NCBI RefSeq assembly: GCF_030815145.1
Contig: NZ_JAUSWJ010000001.1
Location: 1,798,001 to 1,862,000, forward strand
Reading direction: 5' to 3'
DNA: 64,000 bases
Origin: Kaistia geumhonensis
GTDB taxonomy: Bacteria; Pseudomonadota; Alphaproteobacteria; Rhizobiales; Kaistiaceae
Made by a program: the position numbers and the translations under genes. The notes under the pieces were generated by a model that was given only the letters and a program-made list of their open reading frames with translations, was not told where the DNA came from and made no database searches. Shown piece after piece: positions 25,960 through 34,781 of this stretch (position 1 is the stretch's first letter; every line of letters begins with the position of its first letter).

Positions 25960-26064
25960 GTTCGTTTCCCCCGTTTGGATCGTCCGATCCGGCCCCGGCA
26001 GCTTCCCGCCGGTCGTCAGTCCCCATCCTGATCTAGCTCACGCCCCGCACGCGATCAGGGGGTC

Positions 26065-26108
26065 TTGACACGGAAAGCGGTTGAGCTAGACGTGAGTAAA
26101 CGATAACC
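26065..26108 (+). promoter_or_regulatory. Predicted lacI promoter with overlapping operator
   Basis: A perfect -35 TTGACA at 26065-26070 is followed 16 bases later by a weak -10, TAGACG (26087-26092). The sequence AGTAAACGATAACC (26095-26108), reverse complement GGTTATCGTTTACT, covers the expected transcription start. It matches 13 of 14 bases of the element at 27194-27207 by the start of the transporter operon. This fits autorepression by the LacI protein. Confidence 0.6.
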
Positions 26109-26130
26109 CAACGCGGAAACGCCAATCTCT

Positions 26131-27144
26131 ATGTCTCGCGCCAAGGTCTCCCTGCAGGACATTGCCGGCCGGCTTGGCGTTTCCGTCAAGACCGTTTCCG
26201 GTGCGCTGCATGGCGACGGCTCGATCCGCATGTCGAGCGACACCCGTCAGCGCATCCGCGCGCTCGCCGAGGAGCTCGGCTATGTGCCGAACCTCGTGGC
26301 GCGGGGCATGCGGCGCGGCGTGATGCCGATCATCGGCATCGTCGCCGACGGGCTCATCACCCAGCCCTTCGCGACCGAGATCATGCGCGCCTTCGACAAT
26401 TCCATGCGCGCCGACGGCCTGTCGGTGATCGTGACGTCGACCGGGAGCGGCCGGCCCGTCGAGGCGAGCATCGCCGAACTGCAGCGGCTGATGCCGCAGG
26501 CGATCGCCTACGCCACGATGTATCATCAGGTCGTCGAGCTGCCACCGGCAGCCCGCGACGCCGTCCGCCTGATGATCAACTGCCGCGACACGGAAGACAC
26601 GATCCCCTCGCTGGTCCCGGCCGAGCGCGAGGCGGCGGCGACGATCACGCGCCATCTGATCGCCAGCGGCCGGCGGCGCATCGCCTTCATCAACCTGCCC
26701 GGCCTTCTGGCCGGCGAGCTGCGCGGCGCGGGCTTTCGCGACGCGCATGCGGCCGCGGGCCTCGCGGTCGACGAATCGCTCGTTCGGCCGGCGACGCGCG
26801 GCACCTATTCCGGCCAGGCGCGCAGCCTCGTCTTCGAACATGTCGCCGAGCTTTTCGGCCGGGCCGACCGTCCCGACGCGATCCTTTGCGGCAACGACCG
26901 CGTCGCGCTCGAGGTCTATGGCGCGTTGCGCCGCCACGACCTCGCGATCCCGGACGACGTCGCTGTCGCGAGCTTCGACAATCAGGTGGAGATCGCCGCG
27001 AGGCTCGATCCCCCGCTCACCACGATGGCGCTGCCGCACCGGGCCATGGGCCGGCGCGCCGCCGAGATCCTCGCCGGGCATGAGGCGCCGGCTGAGGCCG
27101 TCGAGGAGATTCCGTTCCGCTTCGTCGAACGCGCTTCGGTGTGA
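26131..27144 (+). CDS. LacI-family transcriptional regulator
   Basis: 337-residue repressor. It has an N-terminal LacI helix-turn-helix (VSLQDIAGRLGVSVKTVSGALHG, residues ~6-28), a hinge near residue 55, and a periplasmic-binding-like effector domain (residues ~65-330). It is 37 bp upstream of the sugar transporter and fructosidase genes on the same strand and is probably their local repressor, responding to a fructose-containing sugar. Shared operator-like sequences lie in front of lacI and at the start of the first transporter gene. Confidence 0.92.
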   Translation: MSRAKVSLQDIAGRLGVSVKTVSGALHGDGSIRMSSDTRQRIRALAEELGYVPNLVARGMRRGVMPIIGIVADGLITQPFATEIMRAFDNSMRADGLSVIVTSTGSGRPVEASIAELQRLMPQAIAYATMYHQVVELPPAARDAVRLMINCRDTEDTIPSLVPAEREAAATITRHLIASGRRRIAFINLPGLLAGELRGAGFRDAHAAAGLAVDESLVRPATRGTYSGQARSLVFEHVAELFGRADRPDAILCGNDRVALEVYGALRRHDLAIPDDVAVASFDNQVEIAARLDPPLTTMALPHRAMGRRAAEILAGHEAPAEAVEEIPFRFVERASV

Positions 27145-27181
27145 AGCGCCGCGGACCGGCTGCATGAGGGAGAGGAAGTCA

Positions 27182-28486
27182 ATGTCACGGATGGGTAATC
27201 GTTTACTGCGCCTGACGGCGCTCACCACGGCGCTCGGCGCCGGCCTCGCCGGCCTTTCGGCGGCCGAGGCGGCCACCCTGAAGCTCATGTTCCAGGGCGA
27301 CCCCTATGAGGTGAAGATCATCACCGACACGGCGAAGAAGTTCGAGGCGGCCAATCCCGGCACGACCATCGAGCTGATCAACACGCCGCACGACGCCTAT
27401 AACGAGAAGGTCGGCGCGGCGGTCTCCGCCAATGCCCTGCCCGACATCATGGAGCTCGATGCGCCGTTCCTGGCCAATTATGTCTGGTCCGGATTCATCC
27501 AGCCGATCGCTCCCTTCATCGACAAGGCGGTGCTCGACGACATGACGGCGTCGAACGTCTCGCAGGGGACCTATCCGGTCGACAAGCAGCTCTATGCCGT
27601 CGCGCTCGTCGATTCGACCGTCGCGCTCTATGCGAGCCGCAAGCAGCTGACCGACCTCGGCGTCCGCATCCCGACCTCGGTCGAGGACGCCTGGACCAAG
27701 GACGAGTTCGAAGCGCTGCTCGAGAAGCTCTCGACGACACCGGGCGTGAAGTGGCCGATCGACCTTTTCCGCTCCTACGGCACCAAGACCGAATGGATCA
27801 CCTATGCCTATGAGCCGGTGCTCGAATCCTTCGGCTGCGACCTGATCGACCGCACGACCTGGAAGGCCGAGGGTACGCTCGACGGCGATACCTGCGTCGA
27901 GGCTGCGAAGATGATGCAGAGCTGGGTGCAGAAGGGCTGGGTCGTGCCGCAGTCGGCGGGCGGCAACCAGTTCTATGCCGAAGGCCGGCCGGCCGCGCTC
28001 GCCTGGGGCGGGCACTGGTTCTATGCCGAAGCGAAGGCCCAGATGGGCGACGACGTCGTCGTGGTGCCGCTGCCGAAATTCGGCGAGAAGAGCGCCAGCC
28101 CGAACGGCACCTGGATCTACGCGATCACCAAGAACGCCTCGGATCCGGCGCTGGCCGGCAAGTTCCTGTCCTTCATGCTGCAGGACCCCGACTATCGCGC
28201 CGCCTATCGCGAGCATGCCGGCTTCCCGGGCCTGAAATCCTTCGCGGCGGATTCGCCCCTCTATGCGCCGGGCGGCGCCATGGCGCTCGCCTTCGAGCAG
28301 GCCTCGAAGAGCGCCGTGCCGCGTCCTCCGCATCCGGCCTATCCGACCATCACCCTCGCCTTCCAGAAGGCGATGAACAACATCTTCGACGGCGCCGACG
28401 CCAAGGACGAGCTCTCCAAGGCCGCCAAGGAAATCGACGCCGATATCGAGGACAATGACGGCTATCCGCCCTTCGGCGGCAACTGA
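27182..28486 (+). CDS. CUT1 sugar ABC transporter substrate-binding protein
   Basis: 434-residue extracellular solute-binding protein family 1 member. The signal peptide MSRMGNRLLRLTALTTALGA ends near SAAEAA; the mature protein begins TLKLMFQGDPYEVKII and shows the family's ANPGTTIELI pattern. It delivers an oligosaccharide to the permeases encoded downstream. Context (GH32 gene, LacI) suggests sucrose or fructo-oligosaccharide. The ATG at 27182 has AGGAAG upstream; a LacI-operator-like sequence overlaps codons 5-9. A strong stem-loop follows the stop codon. Confidence 0.9.
   Translation: MSRMGNRLLRLTALTTALGAGLAGLSAAEAATLKLMFQGDPYEVKIITDTAKKFEAANPGTTIELINTPHDAYNEKVGAAVSANALPDIMELDAPFLANYVWSGFIQPIAPFIDKAVLDDMTASNVSQGTYPVDKQLYAVALVDSTVALYASRKQLTDLGVRIPTSVEDAWTKDEFEALLEKLSTTPGVKWPIDLFRSYGTKTEWITYAYEPVLESFGCDLIDRTTWKAEGTLDGDTCVEAAKMMQSWVQKGWVVPQSAGGNQFYAEGRPAALAWGGHWFYAEAKAQMGDDVVVVPLPKFGEKSASPNGTWIYAITKNASDPALAGKFLSFMLQDPDYRAAYREHAGFPGLKSFAADSPLYAPGGAMALAFEQASKSAVPRPPHPAYPTITLAFQKAMNNIFDGADAKDELSKAAKEIDADIEDNDGYPPFGGN
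27194..27207 (+). promoter_or_regulatory. LacI-operator-like sequence inside the 5' end of the transporter gene
   Basis: GGTAATCGTTTACT is an imperfect palindrome centred on CG, as in LacI/GalR operators, and differs at one base from the element in front of lacI. It lies 12 bases inside the first coding region, so it could act as an auxiliary or roadblock operator. Confidence 0.5.
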
Positions 28487-28497
28487 GCCTGACGAGC

Positions 28498-28525
28498 GGG
28501 CCGCGCCGGCGCCTCGGCGCGGCCC
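28498..28525 (+). other. Stem-loop between binding-protein and permease genes
   Basis: Perfect 10-bp stem GGGCCGCGCC/GGCGCGGCCC with an 8-base loop, placed 11 bp after the binding-protein stop. No T-run follows. Likely attenuates or protects upstream mRNA so that binding protein exceeds permease, as known for maltose-type operons. Confidence 0.6.
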
Positions 28526-28546
28526 ATTCCAAACCGGGAGGAATCC

Positions 28547-29470
28547 ATGTCGATCGATGCGGTGCCCGCCGGTGGCGCGGGCCGGCGCGGCGCGCTGTTC
28601 GGCGGACGGGTGCAGGAAGCGGCGATGCTGCTGCCGGCGCTCGCACTCATCGCCGTCTTCCTGCTGCTGCCCTTCCTGTCCTCGTTCCGGATCGCGCTCA
28701 CCAATGAGCGGTTGATCCCGCGGCCGGTGCCGCCGCGCTTCGTCGGGCTCGACAATTTCCAGAATATCCTGTCCGACCACGAGTTCTGGGTCGCGCTCTG
28801 GAACGTTGCCCGCTTCACCTTGATGGTTCTGCCGGTGCAATGCGGCTTCGCGCTCGCCGTGGCGCTGATCCTCAACACCAAGCTGCCGTTCCGCAACGTC
28901 TTCCGCGGCCTGTTCTTCCTGCCGGCGATCACCTCGATGGTCGTCGTCTGCGTCATCTGGGCGACGCTGTTCCAGTATCCGACCGGTCCCTTCAACCAGA
29001 TCCTCTCGGTGCTCTCCTTCGGCATGGCCGGCCCGATCGACTGGCTGGGCGATCCGCGCTTCGCGATGCCGGCGCTGGTGCTTCTTTCGGCCTGGCAGGC
29101 CTACGGATTCCAGATGATCGTCTATCTGGCGGGGCTCCAGGGCATTCCGGAATCGCTCTACGAGGCGGCCGAACTCGACGGCGCCAATCGCTGGCAGCGC
29201 TTCTGGCACGTCACCATGCCCTCGCTTCGCCAGACGCATATCTTCGTGCTCATCATCACGACCATCCAGGCGTTCAAGCTGTTCACGCAGGTGAACATCC
29301 TGACCCAGGGGGGCCCGCGCGGCACGACGGACACCGTGGTCCACTACATGTTCACGGCCGGCTTCGTGAACCAGCGGCTCGGCCTCGCCTCCGCCGTCGC
29401 CATCATCCTCTTCTTCATCGTTCTCATCGTCTCGCTGGTGCAGCGCTTCGTGGTGAGGGACCGCAAATGA
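28547..29470 (+). CDS. CUT1 sugar ABC transporter permease (MalF/UgpA type)
   Basis: 307-residue inner-membrane permease with about six helices. The EAA loop is visible as YEAAELDGANRWQRFWHVTMPSL (near residues 203-225), which contacts the ATPase. Preceded by GGGAGGA. Its stop overlaps the next permease start by 4 bp. No ATPase gene is present in this operon. Confidence 0.92.
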   Translation: MSIDAVPAGGAGRRGALFGGRVQEAAMLLPALALIAVFLLLPFLSSFRIALTNERLIPRPVPPRFVGLDNFQNILSDHEFWVALWNVARFTLMVLPVQCGFALAVALILNTKLPFRNVFRGLFFLPAITSMVVVCVIWATLFQYPTGPFNQILSVLSFGMAGPIDWLGDPRFAMPALVLLSAWQAYGFQMIVYLAGLQGIPESLYEAAELDGANRWQRFWHVTMPSLRQTHIFVLIITTIQAFKLFTQVNILTQGGPRGTTDTVVHYMFTAGFVNQRLGLASAVAIILFFIVLIVSLVQRFVVRDRK

Positions 29471-30360
29471 CCTCGATCTCGCATCCCGCCACCCTCGCCC
29501 CGGCTCCTTCGCGGCCCGTGCCGCGCGACTGGAGCCGCGTCATCGCGGTCGTCGCGGTCTCCATCCTCGCCCTCGTCGTCATCTCGCCGCTGTTCCTGCT
29601 GGCGGTGGCGAGCCTGAAGCCGGACCGCTTCCAGATCCTCGCCGACATGGGCTCGTTCCGCGCCTTCTGGGTCTCCGATCCGTCGCTGCAGAATTTCCGC
29701 GACGTCTGGACCTTCTCCGGCGCCCTGCCTTTCGGCCGCTACCTGCTGAATTCTCTGATCATCCTGTTCGTGACCGTGCTGGGCGGCGTGTTCCTGAACT
29801 CGATGGCCGCCTTCGTGCTAGCCTGGGGGCGGTTGCCCGGCCGCGCGGTGATCCTGACGGCGCTCATCGCGCTCTATATCGTCCCGCAGGAATCGATCGT
29901 CCTGCCGCTGCTCACCATCGTGAACCGCGTCGGGCTCTCCGACAGCTTCGCGGCGCAGATCCTGCCGTTCATGGCGAGCCCGCTCTACATCTTCCTGATC
30001 TACCAGTTCTTCATCCAGGTGCCGCGCGACATCTACGACGCGGCGACCGTCGACGGCGCGGGGCCGTTCCGCATCTACTGGTCGGTGTTCCTGCCCATCA
30101 GCCTGCCGGTCCTCGCGACCGTCGCGATCCTGCTCGGCATCGAGACGTGGAACCAGTATCTGTGGCCGCTGATGGTGACGCAGACCGATCGCGCGCGGCC
30201 GATCTCGGTCGGCATCGCCTCGTTCTTCGGCCATGACAGCGTCTACTGGAACAGCGCCATGGCCGCCTCGGTCATGATGATGATCCCGGTCCTCATCTTC
30301 TATCTGGCGTTCCAGCGTTGGTTCGTCAGCTCCTTCATCTCCTCGGCCGTCAAGGGCTGA
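29467..30360 (+). CDS. CUT1 sugar ABC transporter permease (MalG/UgpE type)
   Basis: 297-residue inner-membrane permease. The EAA loop is DIYDAATVDGAGPFRIYWSVFLPI. The protein ends SFISSAVKG, the usual MalG-type tail. Starts at ATG 29467 overlapping the upstream stop (ATGA). Partner of the permease at 28547; together they form the pore for a fructose-containing sugar, inferred from the GH32 gene that follows. Confidence 0.92.
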   Translation: MTSISHPATLAPAPSRPVPRDWSRVIAVVAVSILALVVISPLFLLAVASLKPDRFQILADMGSFRAFWVSDPSLQNFRDVWTFSGALPFGRYLLNSLIILFVTVLGGVFLNSMAAFVLAWGRLPGRAVILTALIALYIVPQESIVLPLLTIVNRVGLSDSFAAQILPFMASPLYIFLIYQFFIQVPRDIYDAATVDGAGPFRIYWSVFLPISLPVLATVAILLGIETWNQYLWPLMVTQTDRARPISVGIASFFGHDSVYWNSAMAASVMMMIPVLIFYLAFQRWFVSSFISSAVKG

Positions 30361-30383
30361 TGCCGCAACAAGGGACGACGTCC

Positions 30384-32048
30384 ATGAAGATCGATCTCGC
30401 CGTCCGCCAGGGCGAAACCCTGCATGTCTTCCAGAAGCCCCTCGGCGCGGCGGCCGCCTCGCGCGTGACGCTGACGACGGCCGGCGGCGGGACGATCGTC
30501 CTCGCCGGCCCGCGCTCGGACGACTTCACGCGCAGCGAGGCGGCGGACCTCGCGGATGGCCCCGCGGTTCTGGAATTCGACGAGGCAGCGACGGCGGTGT
30601 CGCTCGTCTATGCCTTCGATCCGGCGCGCGTCATCGACGAAGGCATCCGCACGCTCTTCACCACGGAGCGCAACCGCCAGGTCTCGCCCCGCTACCGGCT
30701 GCATCTCGCGCCGCCCTTCGGCTGGATGAACGATCCGAACGGCCTCTCCGAGGTCGGCGGGCGCATGCACCTCTTCTACCAGCACTATCCGCACAGCCTG
30801 CGTTGGAACACGATGCACTGGGGCCATGCGGCGTCGCGCAACGGCATCCACTGGGCCGACCAGCCGATCTTCCTGCTGCCGCGGGCCGAGCTTCTCGCCT
30901 CCGACGCCAAGGTCGGCGGCGTCTTCTCCGGCTCGGCCGTGCCGGCGGCGGACGGCTCGCTGCGCGTCTTCTACACCGACCGCGAGGACGACCGCACGCC
31001 GAACTGGGAATGGCAAATGACCGCCGTCTCGACCGATCTCCTCGCGCCGGGTGCGGCCACGGCGGTGGTGACGGAAACGCCCGACCTTCCCGGATACCGC
31101 AAGGATTTCCGCGACCCCTATGTCTTCAAGGGACCGGACGGCCGCTGGAAGATGCTGCTCGGCGGCGGCGACGACCAGGCCGCGCTGGTGCTGCTCTATG
31201 AAAGCGACAGTGCCGACGGCGCCGAGGGCTGGCGCTTCGTGGGCGTGTTGCACAGCGAGCCGACCACGCAGAAGCTGCCCGCGGAATGCCCCTGCATGGT
31301 GGCGCTCGACGGCGAGGGCGACGGTCTCTTCGTGCTGATCTTCGGCATGCTCGGCTCGCGCGACGAGGTGAGCCGCCGCCGCAACATGACCATCGCGCTC
31401 ACCGGCCGCTTCGACGGCGCGCGCTTCACGCCGATCCGCCGCGACGAACTCGACCACGGCACCGACTGCTACGCCTTCCAGGGCATCGCCGGCGCCAATG
31501 GTCCATTCGGCATCTCATGGGCGGCCAACTGGACCGACGTGTTCAAGGAGCACGACTTCCCGAGCTGCATGACCTTCCCGCGCCGGCTCGTCTGGCAGGA
31601 GGGGGCGCTGTCGACGCCGCCCATCGAAGCGGTCGCCGAGCTGCGCCTGCCGCAGCCGCCTCGCCCGCTGACCGCCGATGGAAGCGCGATGCCGCTCGCC
31701 GATGGGCTCGGCGAGATCGAAATCGAAATCGGCGAACCCGGCGCACCCTTCCGCCTCGCCTTCGACCATCCGACGTTCGGCGTCGCGCTCGATTATGACG
31801 GCGACAAGCTGGAGCTCGACTTCGTGCCGCCGGGCAAGCGCCCCTCGCCGCGCTATTTCGTCGAGGACGTCCGCCCGACGACGCTGCGAATGTTCGTCGA
31901 TGTCGGATTGATCGAGATTTATGTTGATAATGGTCGGTTTTGTTTCACCAAACGCATCGACAGCGACGAGCCCGTTTCCGCGATCCGCCTGGACGCGCCG
32001 GTCGCCGCGGCGACCGGCCGGCTGTACGATCTGAGGCCGCTTCGCTGA
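30384..32048 (+). CDS. Glycoside hydrolase family 32 (beta-fructosidase)
   Basis: 554-residue enzyme that splits terminal beta-fructose from sucrose, levan or inulin-type oligosaccharides. The five-bladed catalytic domain starts at WMNDPNG (residues 114-120), with Asp117 as nucleophile. The transition-state Asp is in FRDPYVF and the acid/base Glu in AECPC. The C-terminal ~170 residues form the GH32 beta-sandwich. About 100 N-terminal residues precede the catalytic domain, longer than in invertases. No signal peptide is seen, so it probably acts in the cytoplasm on imported sugar. ATG 30384 is used; an ATG at 30360 overlapping the permease stop would add 8 residues. Confidence 0.9.
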   Translation: MKIDLAVRQGETLHVFQKPLGAAAASRVTLTTAGGGTIVLAGPRSDDFTRSEAADLADGPAVLEFDEAATAVSLVYAFDPARVIDEGIRTLFTTERNRQVSPRYRLHLAPPFGWMNDPNGLSEVGGRMHLFYQHYPHSLRWNTMHWGHAASRNGIHWADQPIFLLPRAELLASDAKVGGVFSGSAVPAADGSLRVFYTDREDDRTPNWEWQMTAVSTDLLAPGAATAVVTETPDLPGYRKDFRDPYVFKGPDGRWKMLLGGGDDQAALVLLYESDSADGAEGWRFVGVLHSEPTTQKLPAECPCMVALDGEGDGLFVLIFGMLGSRDEVSRRRNMTIALTGRFDGARFTPIRRDELDHGTDCYAFQGIAGANGPFGISWAANWTDVFKEHDFPSCMTFPRRLVWQEGALSTPPIEAVAELRLPQPPRPLTADGSAMPLADGLGEIEIEIGEPGAPFRLAFDHPTFGVALDYDGDKLELDFVPPGKRPSPRYFVEDVRPTTLRMFVDVGLIEIYVDNGRFCFTKRIDSDEPVSAIRLDAPVAAATGRLYDLRPLR

Positions 32049-32091
32049 AGCAAGGGCCACTCTCAGGCTCGGCCCCTGCTGCCGGCGACAG

Positions 32092-33786
32092 TTACGCCGG
32101 CTTGCGCCTTCGCTTGAAGCGCGCGGTGATCCGAGCCGTGACCTCGGCCAATTCCTTGAGGCCGAACAGCCGGGCCAGCAGCGCATAGAAAGCGATGCCG
32201 GCAAGGGAGAGCATGGCGCCGCGCAGCAGGACGACGCCGATTCCGAGCCCCGGCAGCCAGTCGACGAGAACCGTCCTGAAGGCAAGGCCCGCGGCGATCG
32301 CGATCGCCGCGGCCGCGCCGGCGCGGGCCGCGCCGTCGAGCATGCCGGCCTCCTTCGGCAGCACCTGGCCGCGCGCCCTCGCCTCGCGCTCGAAGCGGCG
32401 GCGCTGCATGAAGCCGAGCACCAGCACATAGGCGAGAATCGCCACGGAACTGGCGATCGCGAGCCCGACCGCGCCGGCCTGCTGGCGAAGGACGACATAG
32501 AGCGGGATCAACACGATCGTCGCGATGGTGCCGATGATCGTCGGCATCCAGGTGCTGCCGAGGGCGTAGAAGCCGCGGCCGATCAGCGTCTGCGCCGCCC
32601 AGCCGCACAGGCCGATCGACATGAAAGAGAGCACGGTCGCCGTGGCGGCGGCGTCGGTAGGCGTGAAGCGGCTCGCGAAGGCGCCCCATATCAGATAGAC
32701 GGCCTCGAAGCCCGCGAGCGTGATCGCCACCTCGGCCGCGAAGGTCGCGACCAGCATGAGGCGAACCGCATGGACGAGCACGCCATAGGCCTCGTCGATG
32801 CGGCCGCTGGCGACCGTACGCGACAGCGTCGGATAGGAGGCGACGCCGAGCGCCATCCCGAAGACGCCGATCGGTACATTCATCAGCGTGCGCGCATATT
32901 GCAGATAGGAGAGGTCGCCCGCCGGCAGGAAAGACGCCTGGTTCTTGATGATCCACTGGTCGACGAGGACGATCGAGAAGCCGAGCATGATCGGCAGCGA
33001 CAGGAAGAGGTAGCGGCCGAGATCGGGATTGCGGAACGACAGCGTCGGATGCCAGCGCATGCCATGGCGGAGGCAGCCATAGAGCGGCATGCCGAATGGC
33101 CCGACGATCGAGCCGACCAGCACGCCCCAGGCGAAGCCGTCGGCGCCCAAGCCGAACGTGGCGCCGAGCAGTCCGCCGAGGATGATGCCGACCGAATAGA
33201 CCAGCGGCGCGGTTGCCGGCAGCGCATGGCGGTCCTGCGCCTGCAGCGTCGCCGAGAGAAGGCCGCCGACGATGTGGAAGAACTGTGCCGGCAGGATGAT
33301 GCGCATGAGGCGCACCAGCGTGTCGATCTCCCCCGCCTCGGTGAAGCCCGGCGCGACGATGCCGGCGAGCGGCCGCGCGAACACCATCATCAGCACGATG
33401 CCAAGAGTCCCGACAACGGCGATGAAGTTGGCGATGACGCTGAAGGCACGCCAGCCGCCGTCCTCGTCGCCCTTCTGCAGGTGCTCGAGAAAAATCGGAA
33501 TGAAGACGATCGAGAGCGCGCCGGCGGCGAGCAGGTAGTTGAGGAAGTCCGGCAACGTGAAGGAGGCGAAATAGAGATCCGCCTCGCGGCTCGCGCCGAG
33601 CGTTCGTCCGACGATCTGCTCGCGGACGAGGCCGATGATGCGCGACAGGAAGATCGAGGCGCCCCAGATCGCCGACGCGATGGCGATCGTGCGGTTGCGG
33701 CTGTTGGCGGCGGGCGGCGAATCGGCCAATCGGTGAACCCCGGCGAGATGTCGGGGTCTTTTCCGGTCGCCGACAGGCAAAAGCAA
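32092..33786 (-). CDS. MurJ/MviN-family lipid II flippase-like protein
   Basis: Polytopic membrane protein of the MOP superfamily, up to 564 residues with about 14 hydrophobic segments. Family features are IWGASIFLSRIIGLVREQIVGRTLG near the N-terminus, ADLYFASFTLPDFLNYLLAAGALS and ERGLFALGS-like RGFYALGSTWMP near residue 395. MurJ flips lipid II across the inner membrane. The start is uncertain: the longest frame begins at a TTG (33786) without a good ribosome site, and a TTG near 33734 behind GGGG would remove 17 residues. Rhizobiales may also carry MurJ paralogues for exopolysaccharide export, so I do not assign the symbol. Convergent with the GH32 gene. Confidence 0.82.
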   Translation of the reverse strand: MLLPVGDRKRPRHLAGVHRLADSPPAANSRNRTIAIASAIWGASIFLSRIIGLVREQIVGRTLGASREADLYFASFTLPDFLNYLLAAGALSIVFIPIFLEHLQKGDEDGGWRAFSVIANFIAVVGTLGIVLMMVFARPLAGIVAPGFTEAGEIDTLVRLMRIILPAQFFHIVGGLLSATLQAQDRHALPATAPLVYSVGIILGGLLGATFGLGADGFAWGVLVGSIVGPFGMPLYGCLRHGMRWHPTLSFRNPDLGRYLFLSLPIMLGFSIVLVDQWIIKNQASFLPAGDLSYLQYARTLMNVPIGVFGMALGVASYPTLSRTVASGRIDEAYGVLVHAVRLMLVATFAAEVAITLAGFEAVYLIWGAFASRFTPTDAAATATVLSFMSIGLCGWAAQTLIGRGFYALGSTWMPTIIGTIATIVLIPLYVVLRQQAGAVGLAIASSVAILAYVLVLGFMQRRRFEREARARGQVLPKEAGMLDGAARAGAAAAIAIAAGLAFRTVLVDWLPGLGIGVVLLRGAMLSLAGIAFYALLARLFGLKELAEVTARITARFKRRRKPA

Positions 33787-33872
33787 GGCCGCCGACCGTC
33801 ACAGGGTTGACGTGGCCCGGCTGGGCCGGCCTGTCTGCCGCCGGGTGGCGTCGCGCTCCCGCGCCATCTCGC

Positions 33873-34121
33873 TCAGCCCTTGGACAGGCGGCGGGCATTG
33901 GCGCGCACACGGCGGCGATAGCCGCGCACCACAGCCAGCTGCGATTGACCCATCATCAGTGCGGCCATGGCCTGCTCGGCGGCGTCAACCTTCTCGAAGA
34001 CCATCCGACGCGCCTCGGTCATGGCACCGGCATCGCTGCGTGCGAGCCGGGCGGTCCGCAACATGATCACCTCCTGCGACTCGAGGGCGAGGAGCGTCCA
34101 CTGCTGGAAGATGGAGAACAT
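33873..34121 (-). CDS. Small phasin-like helical protein
   Basis: 82-residue protein, MFSIFQQWTLLALESQEVIM followed by LRTARLARSDAGAMTEARRMVFEKVDAAEQAMAALM-type amphipathic helix. The QEVIMLRTARLA pattern recurs in small uncharacterised alphaproteobacterial proteins related to phasins. The ATG at 34121 has AAAGGA upstream; longer frames lack support. Possibly associated with storage granules, but this is only a guess from composition. Confidence 0.65.
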   Translation of the reverse strand: MFSIFQQWTLLALESQEVIMLRTARLARSDAGAMTEARRMVFEKVDAAEQAMAALMMGQSQLAVVRGYRRRVRANARRLSKG

Positions 34122-34325
34122 ATGGTCCTTTCGCGCCCCGTGATCGGAGCAGCCGGGCAACGCCCGAGCCTCCGCCCGGTTGCAGGATGACGGCGAAGGC
34201 GGGGACGCGCGCGAGCCACCCATCCGGCGAACCGGACCCCCGAGACGGCCGCGCTGCGTCCCCGCGCAATTCCATATCAGGCTTCGCAGAGGGCTGTTTG
34301 TCCTTTTGCGACAGCGCGATGCGCT

Positions 34326-34628
34326 TCAACCCCCGAGAACGGCAGCCAGCAGCGAGAGGAACGAGGCGACAAGGAACAGGGCCGCGAGTGCGATCATCAA
34401 TGCGACCGATACCCTGGGCGCCATGCGGTCGAAATCGCTGAGACCTTCATCGACAGCGTCGTCGAACCCGGCGGCGAGACGGGGCCGAAAGCGGCGTGGG
34501 ATGTCCGCCCTCTCCCCGTCCCGCCGCCGGATGTCCGCCTGGCGACGCACGGCGGAAAGTGGAGGCGAGGCTTCGATCTCCACCCCGCCGCACCAGGCGA
34601 ACCCCCGAGTTCTTCCGATGTCGAGCAT
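34326..34628 (-). CDS. Small protein with one C-terminal membrane helix
   Basis: 100 residues from the ATG at 34628, which has GGAG 7 bases upstream; a GTG six codons earlier is an alternative. The N-terminal ~70 residues are hydrophilic and Arg-rich. The last ~28 (VSVALMIALAALFLVASFLS...) form one hydrophobic helix, suggesting a tail-anchored inner-membrane protein. No family recognised; it could be a spurious frame, though codon use and ribosome site favour a gene. Confidence 0.45.
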   Translation of the reverse strand: MLDIGRTRGFAWCGGVEIEASPPLSAVRRQADIRRRDGERADIPRRFRPRLAAGFDDAVDEGLSDFDRMAPRVSVALMIALAALFLVASFLSLLAAVLGG

Positions 34629-34781
34629 GTCGACGCTCCACTTCACTCAAGCCGGCCAATGCCGTCACATCCTTATGTGTGGGAATTTTTCCCACGTCAA
34701 GTAGAGCGATAAAAGCAGTCGCCCGCCGCTGGAAGGCGGCGGGCGACGCGAACCGTCAGGCGCAAGGGGCTTGAGGAGGGA

